A stretch of 64,000 nucleotides of DNA, from NCBI RefSeq assembly GCF_026157085.1, contig NZ_JANPVN010000001.1:496001-560000 (forward strand). The letters run 5' to 3'. Shown piece by piece: positions 36,036 to 43,604 of this stretch. Source of the stretch: Sphingomicrobium arenosum (GTDB taxonomy: Bacteria > Pseudomonadota > Alphaproteobacteria > Sphingomonadales > Sphingomonadaceae). The number at the start of each line of letters is the position of its first letter. Position 1 is the stretch's first letter. The translations under genes and the position numbers were made by a program. The notes under the pieces are model-generated. The model made no database searches, had not been told where the DNA came from, and saw nothing but the letters and a program-made list of their open reading frames with translations.

Positions 36036-36122
36036 CGAAAACCCTCCCAAAAATCCCATTTCCCCGCGCCGGGCCGAGTGGAATCGACCCGAGGTAAGAA
36101 TGCCTTCTGGCGCGTTAACCTT

Positions 36123-36143
36123 AAAAAACCTCTAATCTAGAGG
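36123..36143 (-). terminator. small rho-independent terminator overlapping the stop codon
   Basis: On the minus strand CCTCT-AGATT-AGAGG is followed by TTTTTT. The stem includes the TAG stop codon of the ligase/polymerase gene, which suggests that gene ends its own transcript before wza. The stem is only 5 bp, so strength is uncertain. Confidence 0.55.
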
Positions 36144-38560
36144 CGTTTGTGACGCAGCGACGGATCGATCAACCGCAGGTCGAACCTGCCCCCCGGATTT
36201 CGCAAGTCCCAAGCCAGAAGCGGCGCATCGCACCCTTCGGGGACGAAGGTGACAATTTCGAGGCGATTTCCATCAACCGCTACCGTGTCGACATCGAGGC
36301 GACGCCCGTCCGGACAGGTGATTCGCGGCGTCACCGAAGCCTCGCCATGCCGATTGTCCAATCGGTAGGACAATGTCAATTGGCCACTGTTTACAGCTAG
36401 ATAGCGCGATGCGACCGGGCGCCGAATGGCCCCGCGCCCGGACAGGCGAAGGCCATCTTGATCGTCCGCACGCGCCACCCGTACGCCATTTCTGTCGAGC
36501 AGCAGCGGGTCGAACGGCGTGCGCTCGACCCGCGAGCTGCTCTCGGCATAAGGGGCGAGCGATAGCGGGCTGCGGTCCGGGTAGAGGGCGCGAAAGAGGG
36601 TCAAGGCGGCGGCGCCGTCACCGGCTTGAAGCATTGCGGCCAACGTGGGCGCGGCCAGACGCGGGGCGACCGGACTGCGTCCGGCAAGTGCCGACAGGAG
36701 GGCGGCCTGTCCCTCTCGCTCCCAACCCTCGGCCAGGGGCGCGGCAAGCACGGGCTGAAAATTCACGTCATTGTCGAGCGCGCCGATGGCATCGAGTTCA
36801 TCGAGGAAGGCCGGGCGTCTCGACGCGTCACGGATCGCCGGGGCAAGGATGGGGTCGAGACCGCCGCGGCGGGCGATGGCGCCGATGCGCCGCGCCGCCT
36901 CCTCATCGTCGCCGCGTTCGAAGGCCGCAACGAACAGCACGGTCTGTAGTCCGCTATGACGCCAGCCAAGCCGGCTAAGACTGGCCATGTCTGCCCGCAT
37001 CGCTCGCTCGGGGTCGAGCATGAGAAAAGCCGCCGCTCCCGCGTTCATCGGTGCGGCGTCGAGGGAACGACGCGCCAATTCGACTGCCCGAACCTCATCG
37101 CCCGCTTGGGCCACGAGGCGGGCGCGGGCGATGAGCGCTTGCGGATGATCATCGTCGTAGCGAAGGGCAGTGACGGGGCGCTCGGCTTCGGCAGCGGCTT
37201 GTGCAGCGAGGGGGGGCAGCGCGGTCCCGCCGATCACCAGCGCGGCAAGCGCGGCGAGGACAAGGCCAGCGACCAAGGCAGGTGCGGCGGCAACGCGCGG
37301 GGTCAAGCGCGTCGGCTTGAACGCGAAGACAAAGAACAGGAGCGCCACGACGGCCAGTGAATTGTTGCGCAAGGGATAGTCCACCAAGCCATGCGCCAGC
37401 GTCATGCCCAGACCGATGACGAAGAGCGAGGCGCCGACCCACCAGCGCGGGCGGCCGCGCCACAAGGACCAGGTGAAGGTCGCGAGCACGAGCAGGAGCA
37501 GGATGATCCCGGGCAAGCCGCCCTCAAGCGCGATATGGAGATATTCGTTGTGCGCATGATTGGCGTAGAGCGGGCCGATGTTCTCGATCTGCTCGACGCT
37601 TGCGTAGACGGGGATGAAGGTGCCCAGCCCGCTTCCCCACGGCCAATGAAGTGCGAGGGCCTCGAGCGTGCCCCGCCAGAAGGTCAAGCGCGCGGTTTCA
37701 TCCTGCGCGTTGCCGCCGAGCGTTTCGCGAACGCCCGGCACCAGCAACAGGACAAGGACGGCCGCGCCGATGAGCGCCGCGGCAACCCCCGACAGCCACG
37801 GCCAGCGGCGAACATGCTCGCGCAGGACGAGGAAGGCGGCGATGGCGGTGAAGATCAGGCCAGCGAGCGATCCCCCTGCGAGCGTGCCGATGAAAGCGCT
37901 GGCGACAAGCCCGAGCACGATTGCACGGCGGGCGGACTTGCCGAGACCGTGGTCGCCGCGAAAGAAGGCTCCTGCGGCGAGCAGGCCGAGGGCCTGAAAG
38001 AGACCGTGATGATTGACATTGGCGAAGAGGCCGCCAGCGCCCAGCGGACGCGCGTCGGTGAAATAAGGCAATTGCCCCGCCCCGGTGGCAAGCTGGTAGC
38101 ACGCAAGGAGGCTGCTGAGCAGCGCGAGCCCCATCATGGCGATGAGCGTGCGTCGACGCTCGCGTTCTCCAGCCCCTAGAAAGGCTAGCGCGGCGGCGAT
38201 CGGAAAGAGCGCGGTGAGTAGCGCGCGCCAAGTTGCGGCCGGGTCGAGGGTTAGGGTGGGCTGGGCTCCCACATTCGCCCATGAGCGAAGATCCTCGACC
38301 AGCGGCCTGTCGGCGAGGCTTCCGGGTGCCATCAGCTGGAACAGGACCAGCGCCGCGATCGCTCCCGCGAGGGCGACCACCGGCAAGAGGCCCTCGCCGA
38401 AGCGACGGCGACCGGTGACATGCAGGGCGATGAGGAGCGGCAGCAGGATCGCCCCGACGCCGGCGAGAAGCGCGTCGCCCAAGGCACCCGACATACTGCC
38501 GCCACCGAGCAGGATCGCGATCGTCAGGACCAGCGGCGAGAGATGACGGAACCAATGCAT
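36137..38560 (-). CDS. O-antigen ligase/polymerase family protein with long C-terminal extension
   Basis: This 807-residue protein has about 12 transmembrane helices in its first 440 residues and the Wzy_C/WaaL signature region GLFANVNHHGLFQALGLLA plus YANHAHNEYLHIALEGGLPGI, where the His-containing loop is conserved. The remaining 360 residues are soluble: an Ala-rich helical region resembling TPR repeats (about 450-640) and a beta-rich end. Such proteins either ligate polymers to a carrier or polymerise repeat units. As a second Wzy-like protein exists at 23737, the two presumably have different jobs. It is followed by its own small terminator. Confidence 0.82.
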   Translation of the reverse strand: MHWFRHLSPLVLTIAILLGGGSMSGALGDALLAGVGAILLPLLIALHVTGRRRFGEGLLPVVALAGAIAALVLFQLMAPGSLADRPLVEDLRSWANVGAQPTLTLDPAATWRALLTALFPIAAALAFLGAGERERRRTLIAMMGLALLSSLLACYQLATGAGQLPYFTDARPLGAGGLFANVNHHGLFQALGLLAAGAFFRGDHGLGKSARRAIVLGLVASAFIGTLAGGSLAGLIFTAIAAFLVLREHVRRWPWLSGVAAALIGAAVLVLLLVPGVRETLGGNAQDETARLTFWRGTLEALALHWPWGSGLGTFIPVYASVEQIENIGPLYANHAHNEYLHIALEGGLPGIILLLLVLATFTWSLWRGRPRWWVGASLFVIGLGMTLAHGLVDYPLRNNSLAVVALLFFVFAFKPTRLTPRVAAAPALVAGLVLAALAALVIGGTALPPLAAQAAAEAERPVTALRYDDDHPQALIARARLVAQAGDEVRAVELARRSLDAAPMNAGAAAFLMLDPERAMRADMASLSRLGWRHSGLQTVLFVAAFERGDDEEAARRIGAIARRGGLDPILAPAIRDASRRPAFLDELDAIGALDNDVNFQPVLAAPLAEGWEREGQAALLSALAGRSPVAPRLAAPTLAAMLQAGDGAAALTLFRALYPDRSPLSLAPYAESSSRVERTPFDPLLLDRNGVRVARADDQDGLRLSGRGAIRRPVASRYLAVNSGQLTLSYRLDNRHGEASVTPRITCPDGRRLDVDTVAVDGNRLEIVTFVPEGCDAPLLAWDLRNPGGRFDLRLIDPSLRHKRL

Positions 38561-38697
38561 CGCGCTGCTCTAATCGCTTCCTCGGGTTGAGAAAAGCCGC
38601 GAAGCGACGGGCAGGGGATTGGCTGGAGGACGATGCTCGCACGGTACTGGCATCGCCGCATTCGGACGATGGCAAGTCATCGATGAAAGGAGAAAAA

Positions 38698-38744
38698 TGG
38701 TGGACGCACTAGGGCTCGAACCTAGGACCCGCTGATTAAGAGTC
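38698..38744 (-). other. 3' fragment of tRNA-Lys(CUU), probable attachment site
   Basis: Read on the minus strand, the last 47 bases of a tRNA are intact: anticodon loop CTCTTAA (anticodon CTT), 3' anticodon stem TCAGC, variable loop, T-stem CTAGG/CCTAG with TTCGAGC, acceptor strand TGCGTCC, discriminator A and an encoded CCA. The 5' half does not fit: the base-pairing partner of TCAGC and the D-arm are missing. This is the pattern left at one end of an element integrated into a tRNA 3' end. A tyrosine recombinase starts 250 bases away. From the orientation, the intact tRNA should lie to the right. Confidence 0.75.
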
Positions 38745-38864
38745 CTTAGCGCATCCAATGATTTCAAGGCCCATTCCGACAAATAGGCTGAAAAGGCAGC
38801 AGAAAATCCTCTCAGGAAGAATAGATTGTCGGAATAAATTGGAGAAGCAAACAGTGTCCGCTTT

Positions 38865-39722
38865 GCGCCCCATATCGGTCATTCGCGCTGATCGACCGGG
38901 CGCGCCTATGCAGACGTTCCCGCATCAGCCCGAAGGGCGCCCCAAGCTCAAGTGTTTCTCTCAAGGCCATTCCGGCCAAAGGAGAAGTCAGATGGGCATG
39001 TCAGAATTCGACCCGGGTGCGCGTGCGATGCGGCCGTGGAATGCCGGCACCCAAGTCGGTCCTAAGCGTCCGCTCACGCAGAAGCAGATTTGGGCAATTC
39101 GGTTTCATCTGGATCGCGAGCTACGGATCAGGGACCGGGCGCTGTTCGATCTTGCCATCGACAGCAAACTACGAGGCTGCGACCTCGTCGAGCTCAAGAT
39201 TGGCGATCTGGTTGCAGGGTCGGAAATTCGACACCGAGCTACGATCACCCAGCGAAAGACGAATAGACCGGTCCAGTTCGAGATAACGGCTGACGCGCGA
39301 ATGAGCCTGTCGGCTTGGCTCGAGCGACGTGGCGGCACGATCGAGGATTTCGCATTCCCTAGCCGGGTAGATCATGACCAGCACTTGAGCACCCGGCAGT
39401 ACGCGAGATTGGTGGACGAATGGGTCACAGCGGTCGGCCTCAGAAAGAAGGATTACGGCACTCATTCGCTGCGACGAACTAAGGCGTCGATCATCTACAA
39501 GGCCACGGGAAACCTGAGGGCCATTCAAATCCTCCTCGGGCACTCCAAGATAGAGAACACCGTGCGATATCTGGGGGTCGACATCGAAGACGCCCTCACC
39601 CTGTCAGAAAAAACCGAGATCTGAGATTGCGCCAGCCTCTCATGGAGGCTGGCGTCTCACCTGAATGACCGCTTCTATCGCGCACGACCCGGGCTCGTGA
39701 TGCCCGGGATGGGGTGGAAAGC
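38865..39722 (+). repeat. recombinase module, copy 1 (about 0.86-kb direct repeat)
   Basis: From GCGCCCCATATCGG through the recombinase gene to GATGGGGTGGAAAGC this stretch is nearly identical to 50352-51210, in the same orientation. It includes about 127 bases upstream and 98 downstream of the coding sequence, so the whole module, not just the gene, was duplicated. Confidence 0.9.
38992..39624 (+). CDS. short tyrosine recombinase/integrase, copy 1
   Basis: This 210-residue protein has only the catalytic domain with a short N-terminal core-binding part; the usual arm-binding domain is missing. Catalytic residues are all present: R61 (DSKLRGCDL), K89 (ITQRKTNRP), H158 and R161 (THSLRRTKA), H184 (LLGHSKIEN) and nucleophile Y193 (TVRYLGVD). 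Such enzymes integrate or excise DNA at specific sites. The ATG at 38992 follows AAAGGAGAAG. It differs from copy 2 at only three residues (44, 78, 107). Located beside the tRNA-Lys fragment, it is the natural candidate for integration there. Confidence 0.9.
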   Translation: MGMSEFDPGARAMRPWNAGTQVGPKRPLTQKQIWAIRFHLDRELRIRDRALFDLAIDSKLRGCDLVELKIGDLVAGSEIRHRATITQRKTNRPVQFEITADARMSLSAWLERRGGTIEDFAFPSRVDHDQHLSTRQYARLVDEWVTAVGLRKKDYGTHSLRRTKASIIYKATGNLRAIQILLGHSKIENTVRYLGVDIEDALTLSEKTEI

Positions 39723-39758
39723 AGAAGTTGCACCGCCGTGCGTCTCGCCCAGAAGCAA

Positions 39759-39790
39759 AGAAGCCCCCGGGGATCTGGCCGGAGGCTTCT
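39759..39790. terminator. stem-loop, possible terminator
   Basis: AGAAGCC pairs with GGCTTCT and CCGG with CCGG inside, separated by one bulge on each side. No clear T-run follows on either strand, so it may be a weak terminator between the recombinase and the leftward gene at 39869 or a remnant of one. Confidence 0.4.
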
Positions 39791-39868
39791 AAGCACTCAA
39801 TCTTGGCTAGGTGGGCACCGGGGGAGGGGCGACACCTTTTGCAACCACGTTGAGCAAATACGCGACGA

Positions 39869-40120
39869 TTAAGTAACTAGCCGAAGCACAGGCTGTTCCT
39901 GCGGCTTGCCCTGCTCATCATCGAGAGGAAACTCTTCGTCGAAAACGGAGCCGTTAACCCGAGGTTCGGCGAGCGATTCCAAAGGGGCGGATCGGGCTTT
40001 AAATTCATACTCGTCGGCCAGCGCTAACAGCTCCACGCGCGTTCGAACGTCCATCGCTGTTGCCGCCAGATTTTGGCACGTTTTCGCCAGTCCGAGCAAT
40101 TCTTCTCGTGCAAGTACCAT
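39869..40120 (-). CDS. small hypothetical protein
   Basis: This 83-residue acidic protein is not recognised. The N-terminal 50 residues are predicted helical (REELLGLAKTCQNLAATAMD, then RVELLALADEYEFKA) and the rest is low in structure. Coding is supported by the ribosome site GGAGGGAG six bases before the ATG and an EcfG-like promoter just upstream (40140-40165). The helical part resembles short stress proteins often seen in sphingomonads, but no function can be given. Confidence 0.65.
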   Translation of the reverse strand: MVLAREELLGLAKTCQNLAATAMDVRTRVELLALADEYEFKARSAPLESLAEPRVNGSVFDEEFPLDDEQGKPQEQPVLRLVT

Positions 40121-40139
40121 CGGCTCCCTCCACGGATTA

Positions 40140-40165
40140 AATGCAGAATACGGAATAGGGTTTCA
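40140..40165 (-). promoter_or_regulatory. EcfG-like promoter, weak match
   Basis: On the minus strand TGAAAC, 16 bases, then CATT. It has the spacing of general-stress sigma (EcfG) promoters (GGAAC-N16/17-CGTT), with one deviation in each element. It lies about 20 bases before the start of the small gene at 40120. The same layout occurs before the CsbD and SDR genes. Confidence 0.4.
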
Positions 40166-40207
40166 AGGAAGTCACCAGCTAGCGCTGTCAGCGACACCCT
40201 TGACGAT

Positions 40208-40315
40208 AACCTCTAAAGCATCAATCGTTACGGGGTCGACACAGTCGACGGGGCGCGACACTGGATTGCGAGAGCAAGAAAGGGGGGCGTCGCGCCCCAT
40301 TCTAATTGGCGGCGT
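40208..40315. repeat. degenerate repeat A (pair with 42294-42405)
   Basis: Shares with repeat B the ordered words AACCTCT, AAAGC, ATCG, ACGG, GTCGACGG, GCGCGRCAC, GAGAGCAAGAA and CGGCG/CGTCG over about 110 bases in the same orientation. Both are intergenic. The end contains a GGGGCG/CGCCCC hairpin. It could be a small RNA, a decayed element or an untranslated leader; the sequence does not decide. Confidence 0.6.
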
Positions 40316-40509
40316 GCTTGTTCGATCCGAATGTCTGCCTAGGGGGCGTGAGCGGACGTTTCAGATACCCTGGCGATTTATGAACGGTTTGTCATATGGC
40401 GGTCAGCCGACGGTCAGCTACCAGCTCAGTGGCGGGGTGAGCACACCAGAGTGTGTGCGCCGTCGGTTCGCCAACGACGCTCCTCAGCCAAGCTCCGCTT
40501 GGAAATCAA

Positions 40510-40725
40510 TCAGGTGTGGGTATCCACATTCTGGCGCTCATACCAAGCGTCGACTTGGCGGCGAGCTTCATCACGCTCAATGCCATAGCGTTCTTGGATC
40601 CGTCCTTCCAATTGCTCACGACGGCCTTCCATTGCGTCAATTTCGTCGTTTGTAAGCTCGTTCCATTCTTCTTTTACGTTTCCTTTGAATTGCTTCCAGT
40701 TTCCTTCGACCCTATCCCAGTTCAC
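40510..40725 (-). CDS. CsbD family stress protein
   Basis: This 71-residue hydrophilic protein matches CsbD: MNWDRVEGNWKQFKGNVKE at the start, then WNELTNDEIDAMEGRREQLEGRIQERYG. CsbD-like proteins are abundant under general stress in many bacteria, but their molecular role is unknown. The ATG follows AGGAGAAG. An EcfG-like promoter sits 40 bases upstream. It is in a neighbourhood of other stress-type genes (SDR, DUF3008, DUF421). Confidence 0.9.
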   Translation of the reverse strand: MNWDRVEGNWKQFKGNVKEEWNELTNDEIDAMEGRREQLEGRIQERYGIERDEARRQVDAWYERQNVDTHT

Positions 40726-40765
40726 GCTACTTCTCCTACGTTTATACCCCCCCCCGCAAAATATT

Positions 40766-40791
40766 AACGATCGAGGCAGTCGGCCGTTTCA
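40766..40791 (-). promoter_or_regulatory. EcfG-like promoter of the CsbD gene
   Basis: On the minus strand TTGAAAC, then 16 bases, then CGTTAA. The -10 matches the EcfG consensus CGTT exactly and the -35 differs from GGAAC at one base. CsbD genes are typical targets of the alphaproteobacterial general stress response, which supports the call. Confidence 0.5.
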
Positions 40792-40954
40792 ACCCGTTTC
40801 CGAGATTAGTTATCTTACGATCCTCGCGATCGCGAGGCGCGAGCGTAGCGGCTCAAAGGCTCAGTAGGTCTCGCTTCAGTTCAATGCACTCCGGAAAAAG
40901 GCGTCCATGACTTTCTATGCGCGGCCCGGATGGTTGCAGAAGTCCTACGCCGTC

Positions 40955-40979
40955 GAAACCTTGGCAGTGGTGTGCCGTT
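40955..40979 (+). promoter_or_regulatory. EcfG-like promoter of the SDR gene
   Basis: CGAAAC, 16 bases, CGTT, located 41 bases before the SDR start. It shares the GAAAC-N16-CGTT form with the CsbD promoter on the opposite strand 165 bases away. Confidence 0.45.
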
Positions 40980-41019
40980 GGAGGGATGGAGAGGGGCGTG
41001 ATTACACTGAAAGAAGCTC

Positions 41020-41889
41020 ATGACCACGGACCAGATTTTCCACTCGAAGATCGATGAAGAACCCGATCTGCCGGGCGCCGAAGCGGAACTCGACGAACAG
41101 CCTAGTTGGCAACCTCGATATCCCGGATCGAAACGTCTTGAGGGCAAGGTTGCCATCGTAACTGGTGGCGATAGCGGGATCGGCCGTGCAGTGGCCGCCC
41201 TCTTTGCACGCGAGGGTGCGGACATCGCGATTGTCTATCTGGCTGACGAAGAGACCGAAGATGCGCGCACCACCCAAGAGGCCGTGAAGTCCGAAGGGCA
41301 GAAGGCTATCCTGCTGCAAGGTGATCTGGGATGCGAGAAATTTGCGCATGAAGTAATCGAGCGCACTCTCGAACGATTCGGGCGGCTCGACGTACTGGTG
41401 AACAATGCGGGAGAGCAGCATCCTGACAACGAAATCGAGGAAATTACCGACGAACAACTTCGCCGTACATTTCAGACCAATATTTTCTCGATGTTCTATT
41501 TGGTTCAGGCTGCACGTCCCCATCTCAAACGCGGTAGCGCGATCATCAACTGCACGAGCGTGACGATGTACAAGGGATCGGACAATCTTCTCGACTATTC
41601 AGCGACGAAAGGCGCCATTACAGCCTTTACTCGCTCACTGTCCGAAAATCTTGTCGGCGAGGGCATTCGCGTTAATGCCGTAGCACCCGGACCGATCTGG
41701 ACTCCACTCAATCCTTGTGGCGGCCAGCCGCCGGAGGACATGGATGATTTCGGAAAGGATACGCCGATGGGTCGACCGGGGCAGCCGAACGAGGTGGCCC
41801 CCGCCTTCTTGTTTCTCGCGTGCGATGATTCCAGCTACATGTCGGGTCAGGTCCTTCACCCAAATGGCGGTATCGTCGTAGGAAGTTAG
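41020..41889 (+). CDS. SDR-family oxidoreductase (general-stress type)
   Basis: This 289-residue short-chain dehydrogenase is of the YghA/GSP39-like group, with a 40-residue N-terminal extension (IDEEPDLPG..QPSWQPRYPGS) before the domain. Motifs: cofactor loop VTGGDSGIGRAVA, NNAGEQHP, catalytic Ser in NCTSVTMYKG, YSATK (Tyr and Lys) and APGPIWTPL. The substrate is unknown; homologues are NAD(P)-dependent and stress induced. An EcfG-like promoter precedes it and a decayed DUF3008 gene follows 34 bases after the stop, probably once part of the same transcript. Confidence 0.9.
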   Translation: MTTDQIFHSKIDEEPDLPGAEAELDEQPSWQPRYPGSKRLEGKVAIVTGGDSGIGRAVAALFAREGADIAIVYLADEETEDARTTQEAVKSEGQKAILLQGDLGCEKFAHEVIERTLERFGRLDVLVNNAGEQHPDNEIEEITDEQLRRTFQTNIFSMFYLVQAARPHLKRGSAIINCTSVTMYKGSDNLLDYSATKGAITAFTRSLSENLVGEGIRVNAVAPGPIWTPLNPCGGQPPEDMDDFGKDTPMGRPGQPNEVAPAFLFLACDDSSYMSGQVLHPNGGIVVGS

Positions 41890-41923
41890 AGGCTGCCGCC
41901 AGCTCACACGTAGGAGAAGCCCG

Positions 41924-42113
41924 ATACCCGCCAAGTCCAAGGCTCAGCAGAAAGCAGCCGGGGCCGCTCTGTCCGCGAAGCGCGGAGATACGAAGGTCAG
42001 TGAACTCGAAGGGGGCGTCGTGCGAGATGTATGATTCCATGTCGGAACGCGAACTGGAGGAAATGGCCGGCACCTCCCGAAAAGGTAAACCAGAACACAA
42101 ATCGTCAAGCTGA
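41924..42113 (+). pseudogene. DUF3008 small protein gene, frameshifted and with ATA in place of the start
   Basis: The first frame reads PAKSKAQQKAAGAALSAKRG and on to SELEG, then breaks at the five-G run 42011-42015. In the next frame it resumes as MYDSMSERELEEMAG, then TSRKGKPEHKSS and stops at 42113. Together these make a complete DUF3008 protein of about 60 residues. Removing one G restores the frame. In addition, the start position holds ATA, not ATG, behind the ribosome site TAGGAGAAG. Two independent lesions argue for a pseudogene, though a sequencing error in the G-run remains possible for one of them. Confidence 0.8.
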
Positions 42114-42647
42114 GAAATCCGGACGGCTCAGAGTGCCGACATTGCCCCGCGCTCGCTACGCTCCAGAGCCCGTTGTCGGCCCTGATCTCTCGACGTTCTT
42201 AATGCTCCCTCGACGGATAGAATGCAAAAAAGATACGGCCTAGTGTTTCATTCAAGCCGCGAGAACGAGTGCACACACGTCGTCCTCGAGGAAAACCTCT
42301 TAAAGCTCTGATCGCTACGTGGCGAACACGGTCGACGGAGCGCGGCACCGGTTTGAGAGAGCAAGAACGAGCGGCGTTGCTCCCCACTCTCTTTGTACCT
42401 CGCTAGCGCTGTTGCTCATCTAAGCCCAATGCATGCCATGGTGTCCCACGGACGATGACGGCTAGCGCAGCGTAAGTGGCTGCATTCCCGGGTCGTGGCG
42501 ATATGCGGGTGCCCTATTGGGGGGCGGGATCTGACTATCCCAGCAATTACCTAGCCCCCTTTGGCCCTAATGAGGAACGGATAGAAATGGTGTTGCCACA
42601 CAACCCATCTTGTTGATAGCATTTACAAAACAACCGGGGAGATGATT
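42114..42647. other. gene-free stretch
   Basis: No supported coding sequence. It contains repeat B (42294-42405) and, near its right end, the upstream region of the small GTG-started gene. A lone GGAAC at 42574 has no CGTT at the right distance, so no EcfG promoter is called here. Confidence 0.5.
42294..42405. repeat. degenerate repeat B (pair with 40208-40315)
   Basis: Partner of repeat A, same orientation, about 2.1 kb away, diverged but colinear over about 110 bases. The segment between them carries the CsbD, SDR and DUF3008 genes, so the pair brackets the stress genes. Confidence 0.6.
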
Positions 42648-42797
42648 GTGAGAGAACGGGACTTTGCCTATTTTTCGAAGCGGTTGAAGCAGGAACGCGA
42701 ACTGGCATCGAAAGCGCCGAACAAAACAGCGCGTGAAGCCCATGAGACGATGGCGCGGCATTATGCCGGCCGGGCCGCCAATGTGGGTGCCTTCTGA
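42648..42797 (+). CDS. small hypothetical protein (49 residues)
   Basis: A GTG at 42648 six bases after GGGGAG opens a 49-codon frame reading MRERDFAYFSKRLKQERELA and ending HYAGRAANVGAF. The pattern (charged helix with YFSKRLKQE, then an HYA motif) resembles short proteins of sphingomonads that end in an ARHY/ERYE-type helix, but there is no named family I can assign. It lies 36 bases before the DUF421 gene and in the same direction, so they may form an operon. An ATG two codons upstream would leave no room for the ribosome site. Confidence 0.5.
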   Translation: MRERDFAYFSKRLKQERELASKAPNKTAREAHETMARHYAGRAANVGAF

Positions 42798-42833
42798 GTC
42801 GGAAACTGCCATTTCCGATAGGGATGCGCTGAC

Positions 42834-43406
42834 ATGATCGATGATCCCGCATTCTGGCTACCGCAGGACGGCAGCCTGATCGGTGTCCTGGTCGGGGCAA
42901 TAATCCTTTATTTCTACACGGTTGTTCTTGTTCGGCTGCTGGGTAAGCGCGCCACTGCGAAGATGAACAATTTCGATTGGTTGATAGCGGTCGCGACAGG
43001 AAGCCTCCTCGCTAGCGGCATTCTCGTTCCCGATATCAGTATAGGGGCTGCAGTGCTCGGCATGGCCACGCTCGGGGTGTGCCAATATGCGGTGACCAAA
43101 TTCTTCGCCAAGACCGATGTTGCGGACGACGCCTTCAAGGCCGAGCCGAGGTTGCTCCTTCACAAGGGGGTCTGGCTGGACGAGGCGATGGTAGCCTCAC
43201 GGATCACCCGGCAGGAAGTCCTTTCCAGGCTTCGTAGCGAAGGTCTGACTAGCGTCAACGATGTGAATTGGGTCGTCATCGAACCTGATGGACAATTGTC
43301 GGTCATCGAACGCAGCGAGCTGGAGTTGGGGCAGGCCGATACGATGGATGGAGTGGTATACGATCCCGAGACGCTGGTGCAGAAAGAACGCTGGCCGAAG
43401 CGGTAA
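42834..43406 (+). CDS. DUF421 (YetF-like) membrane protein
   Basis: This 190-residue protein has three hydrophobic N-terminal helices (the second begins FYTVVLVRLLGKRATAKMNN, the family hallmark) followed by a soluble domain with the DUF421 pattern: ITRQEVLSRLRSEGLTSVNDV and WVVIEPDGQLSVI. DUF421 proteins such as YetF/YdfS occur widely in stress regulons; function is unknown. A cassette-type repeat begins 73 bases after its stop. Confidence 0.88.
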   Translation: MIDDPAFWLPQDGSLIGVLVGAIILYFYTVVLVRLLGKRATAKMNNFDWLIAVATGSLLASGILVPDISIGAAVLGMATLGVCQYAVTKFFAKTDVADDAFKAEPRLLLHKGVWLDEAMVASRITRQEVLSRLRSEGLTSVNDVNWVVIEPDGQLSVIERSELELGQADTMDGVVYDPETLVQKERWPKR

Positions 43407-43478
43407 CCAAGCGTTGGACTTCATCGCTCGGCGATTGAGAAGCATGCTTGCGAAAAATGTAGGTCCAGACCCGCCGAA

Positions 43479-43534
43479 TGTCTGAGATGGGGTCGATGAC
43501 CGCCGGGTCGGTTTCGGGGTGGAAAAGCGGACGT
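43479..43534 (+). repeat. dispersed repeat, long form (between DUF421 and DUF805 genes)
   Basis: Contains GGGGTCGATGACCGCC and GGTCGGTTTCGGGGTGGAAA, ending AGCGGACGT. Closely matches copies at 51760, 52359 and 53610, all on the plus strand. Its left arm is diverged (TGTCTGAGA for GTCCGCAA). Confidence 0.8.
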
Positions 43535-43604
43535 GCGCTCTGCATTGACCCCATTTGCCCAATACGTCAGAGCTTCGTTGCTCGGCGTTTTGGGGGAGTG
43601 AGTA

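Larger units (their letters stand above)
40121..40509. other. gene-free stretch with degenerate repeats
   Basis: There is no convincing coding sequence. It holds the promoter of the leftward gene, repeat A (40208-40315), and around 40388-40420 a faint match to the GACGGTCAGCTACC part of the dispersed repeat family. The 3' end abuts the stop of the leftward CsbD-like gene. Confidence 0.5.

Noticed and set aside
38698..38760. A complete tRNA-Lys gene
   Set aside because: The 5' half does not form the acceptor, D-arm or 5' anticodon stem; only the 3' 47 bases fit.
42574..42600. EcfG promoter before the DUF421 unit
   Set aside because: GGAAC is present at 42574, but no CGTT follows at 16-17 bases.
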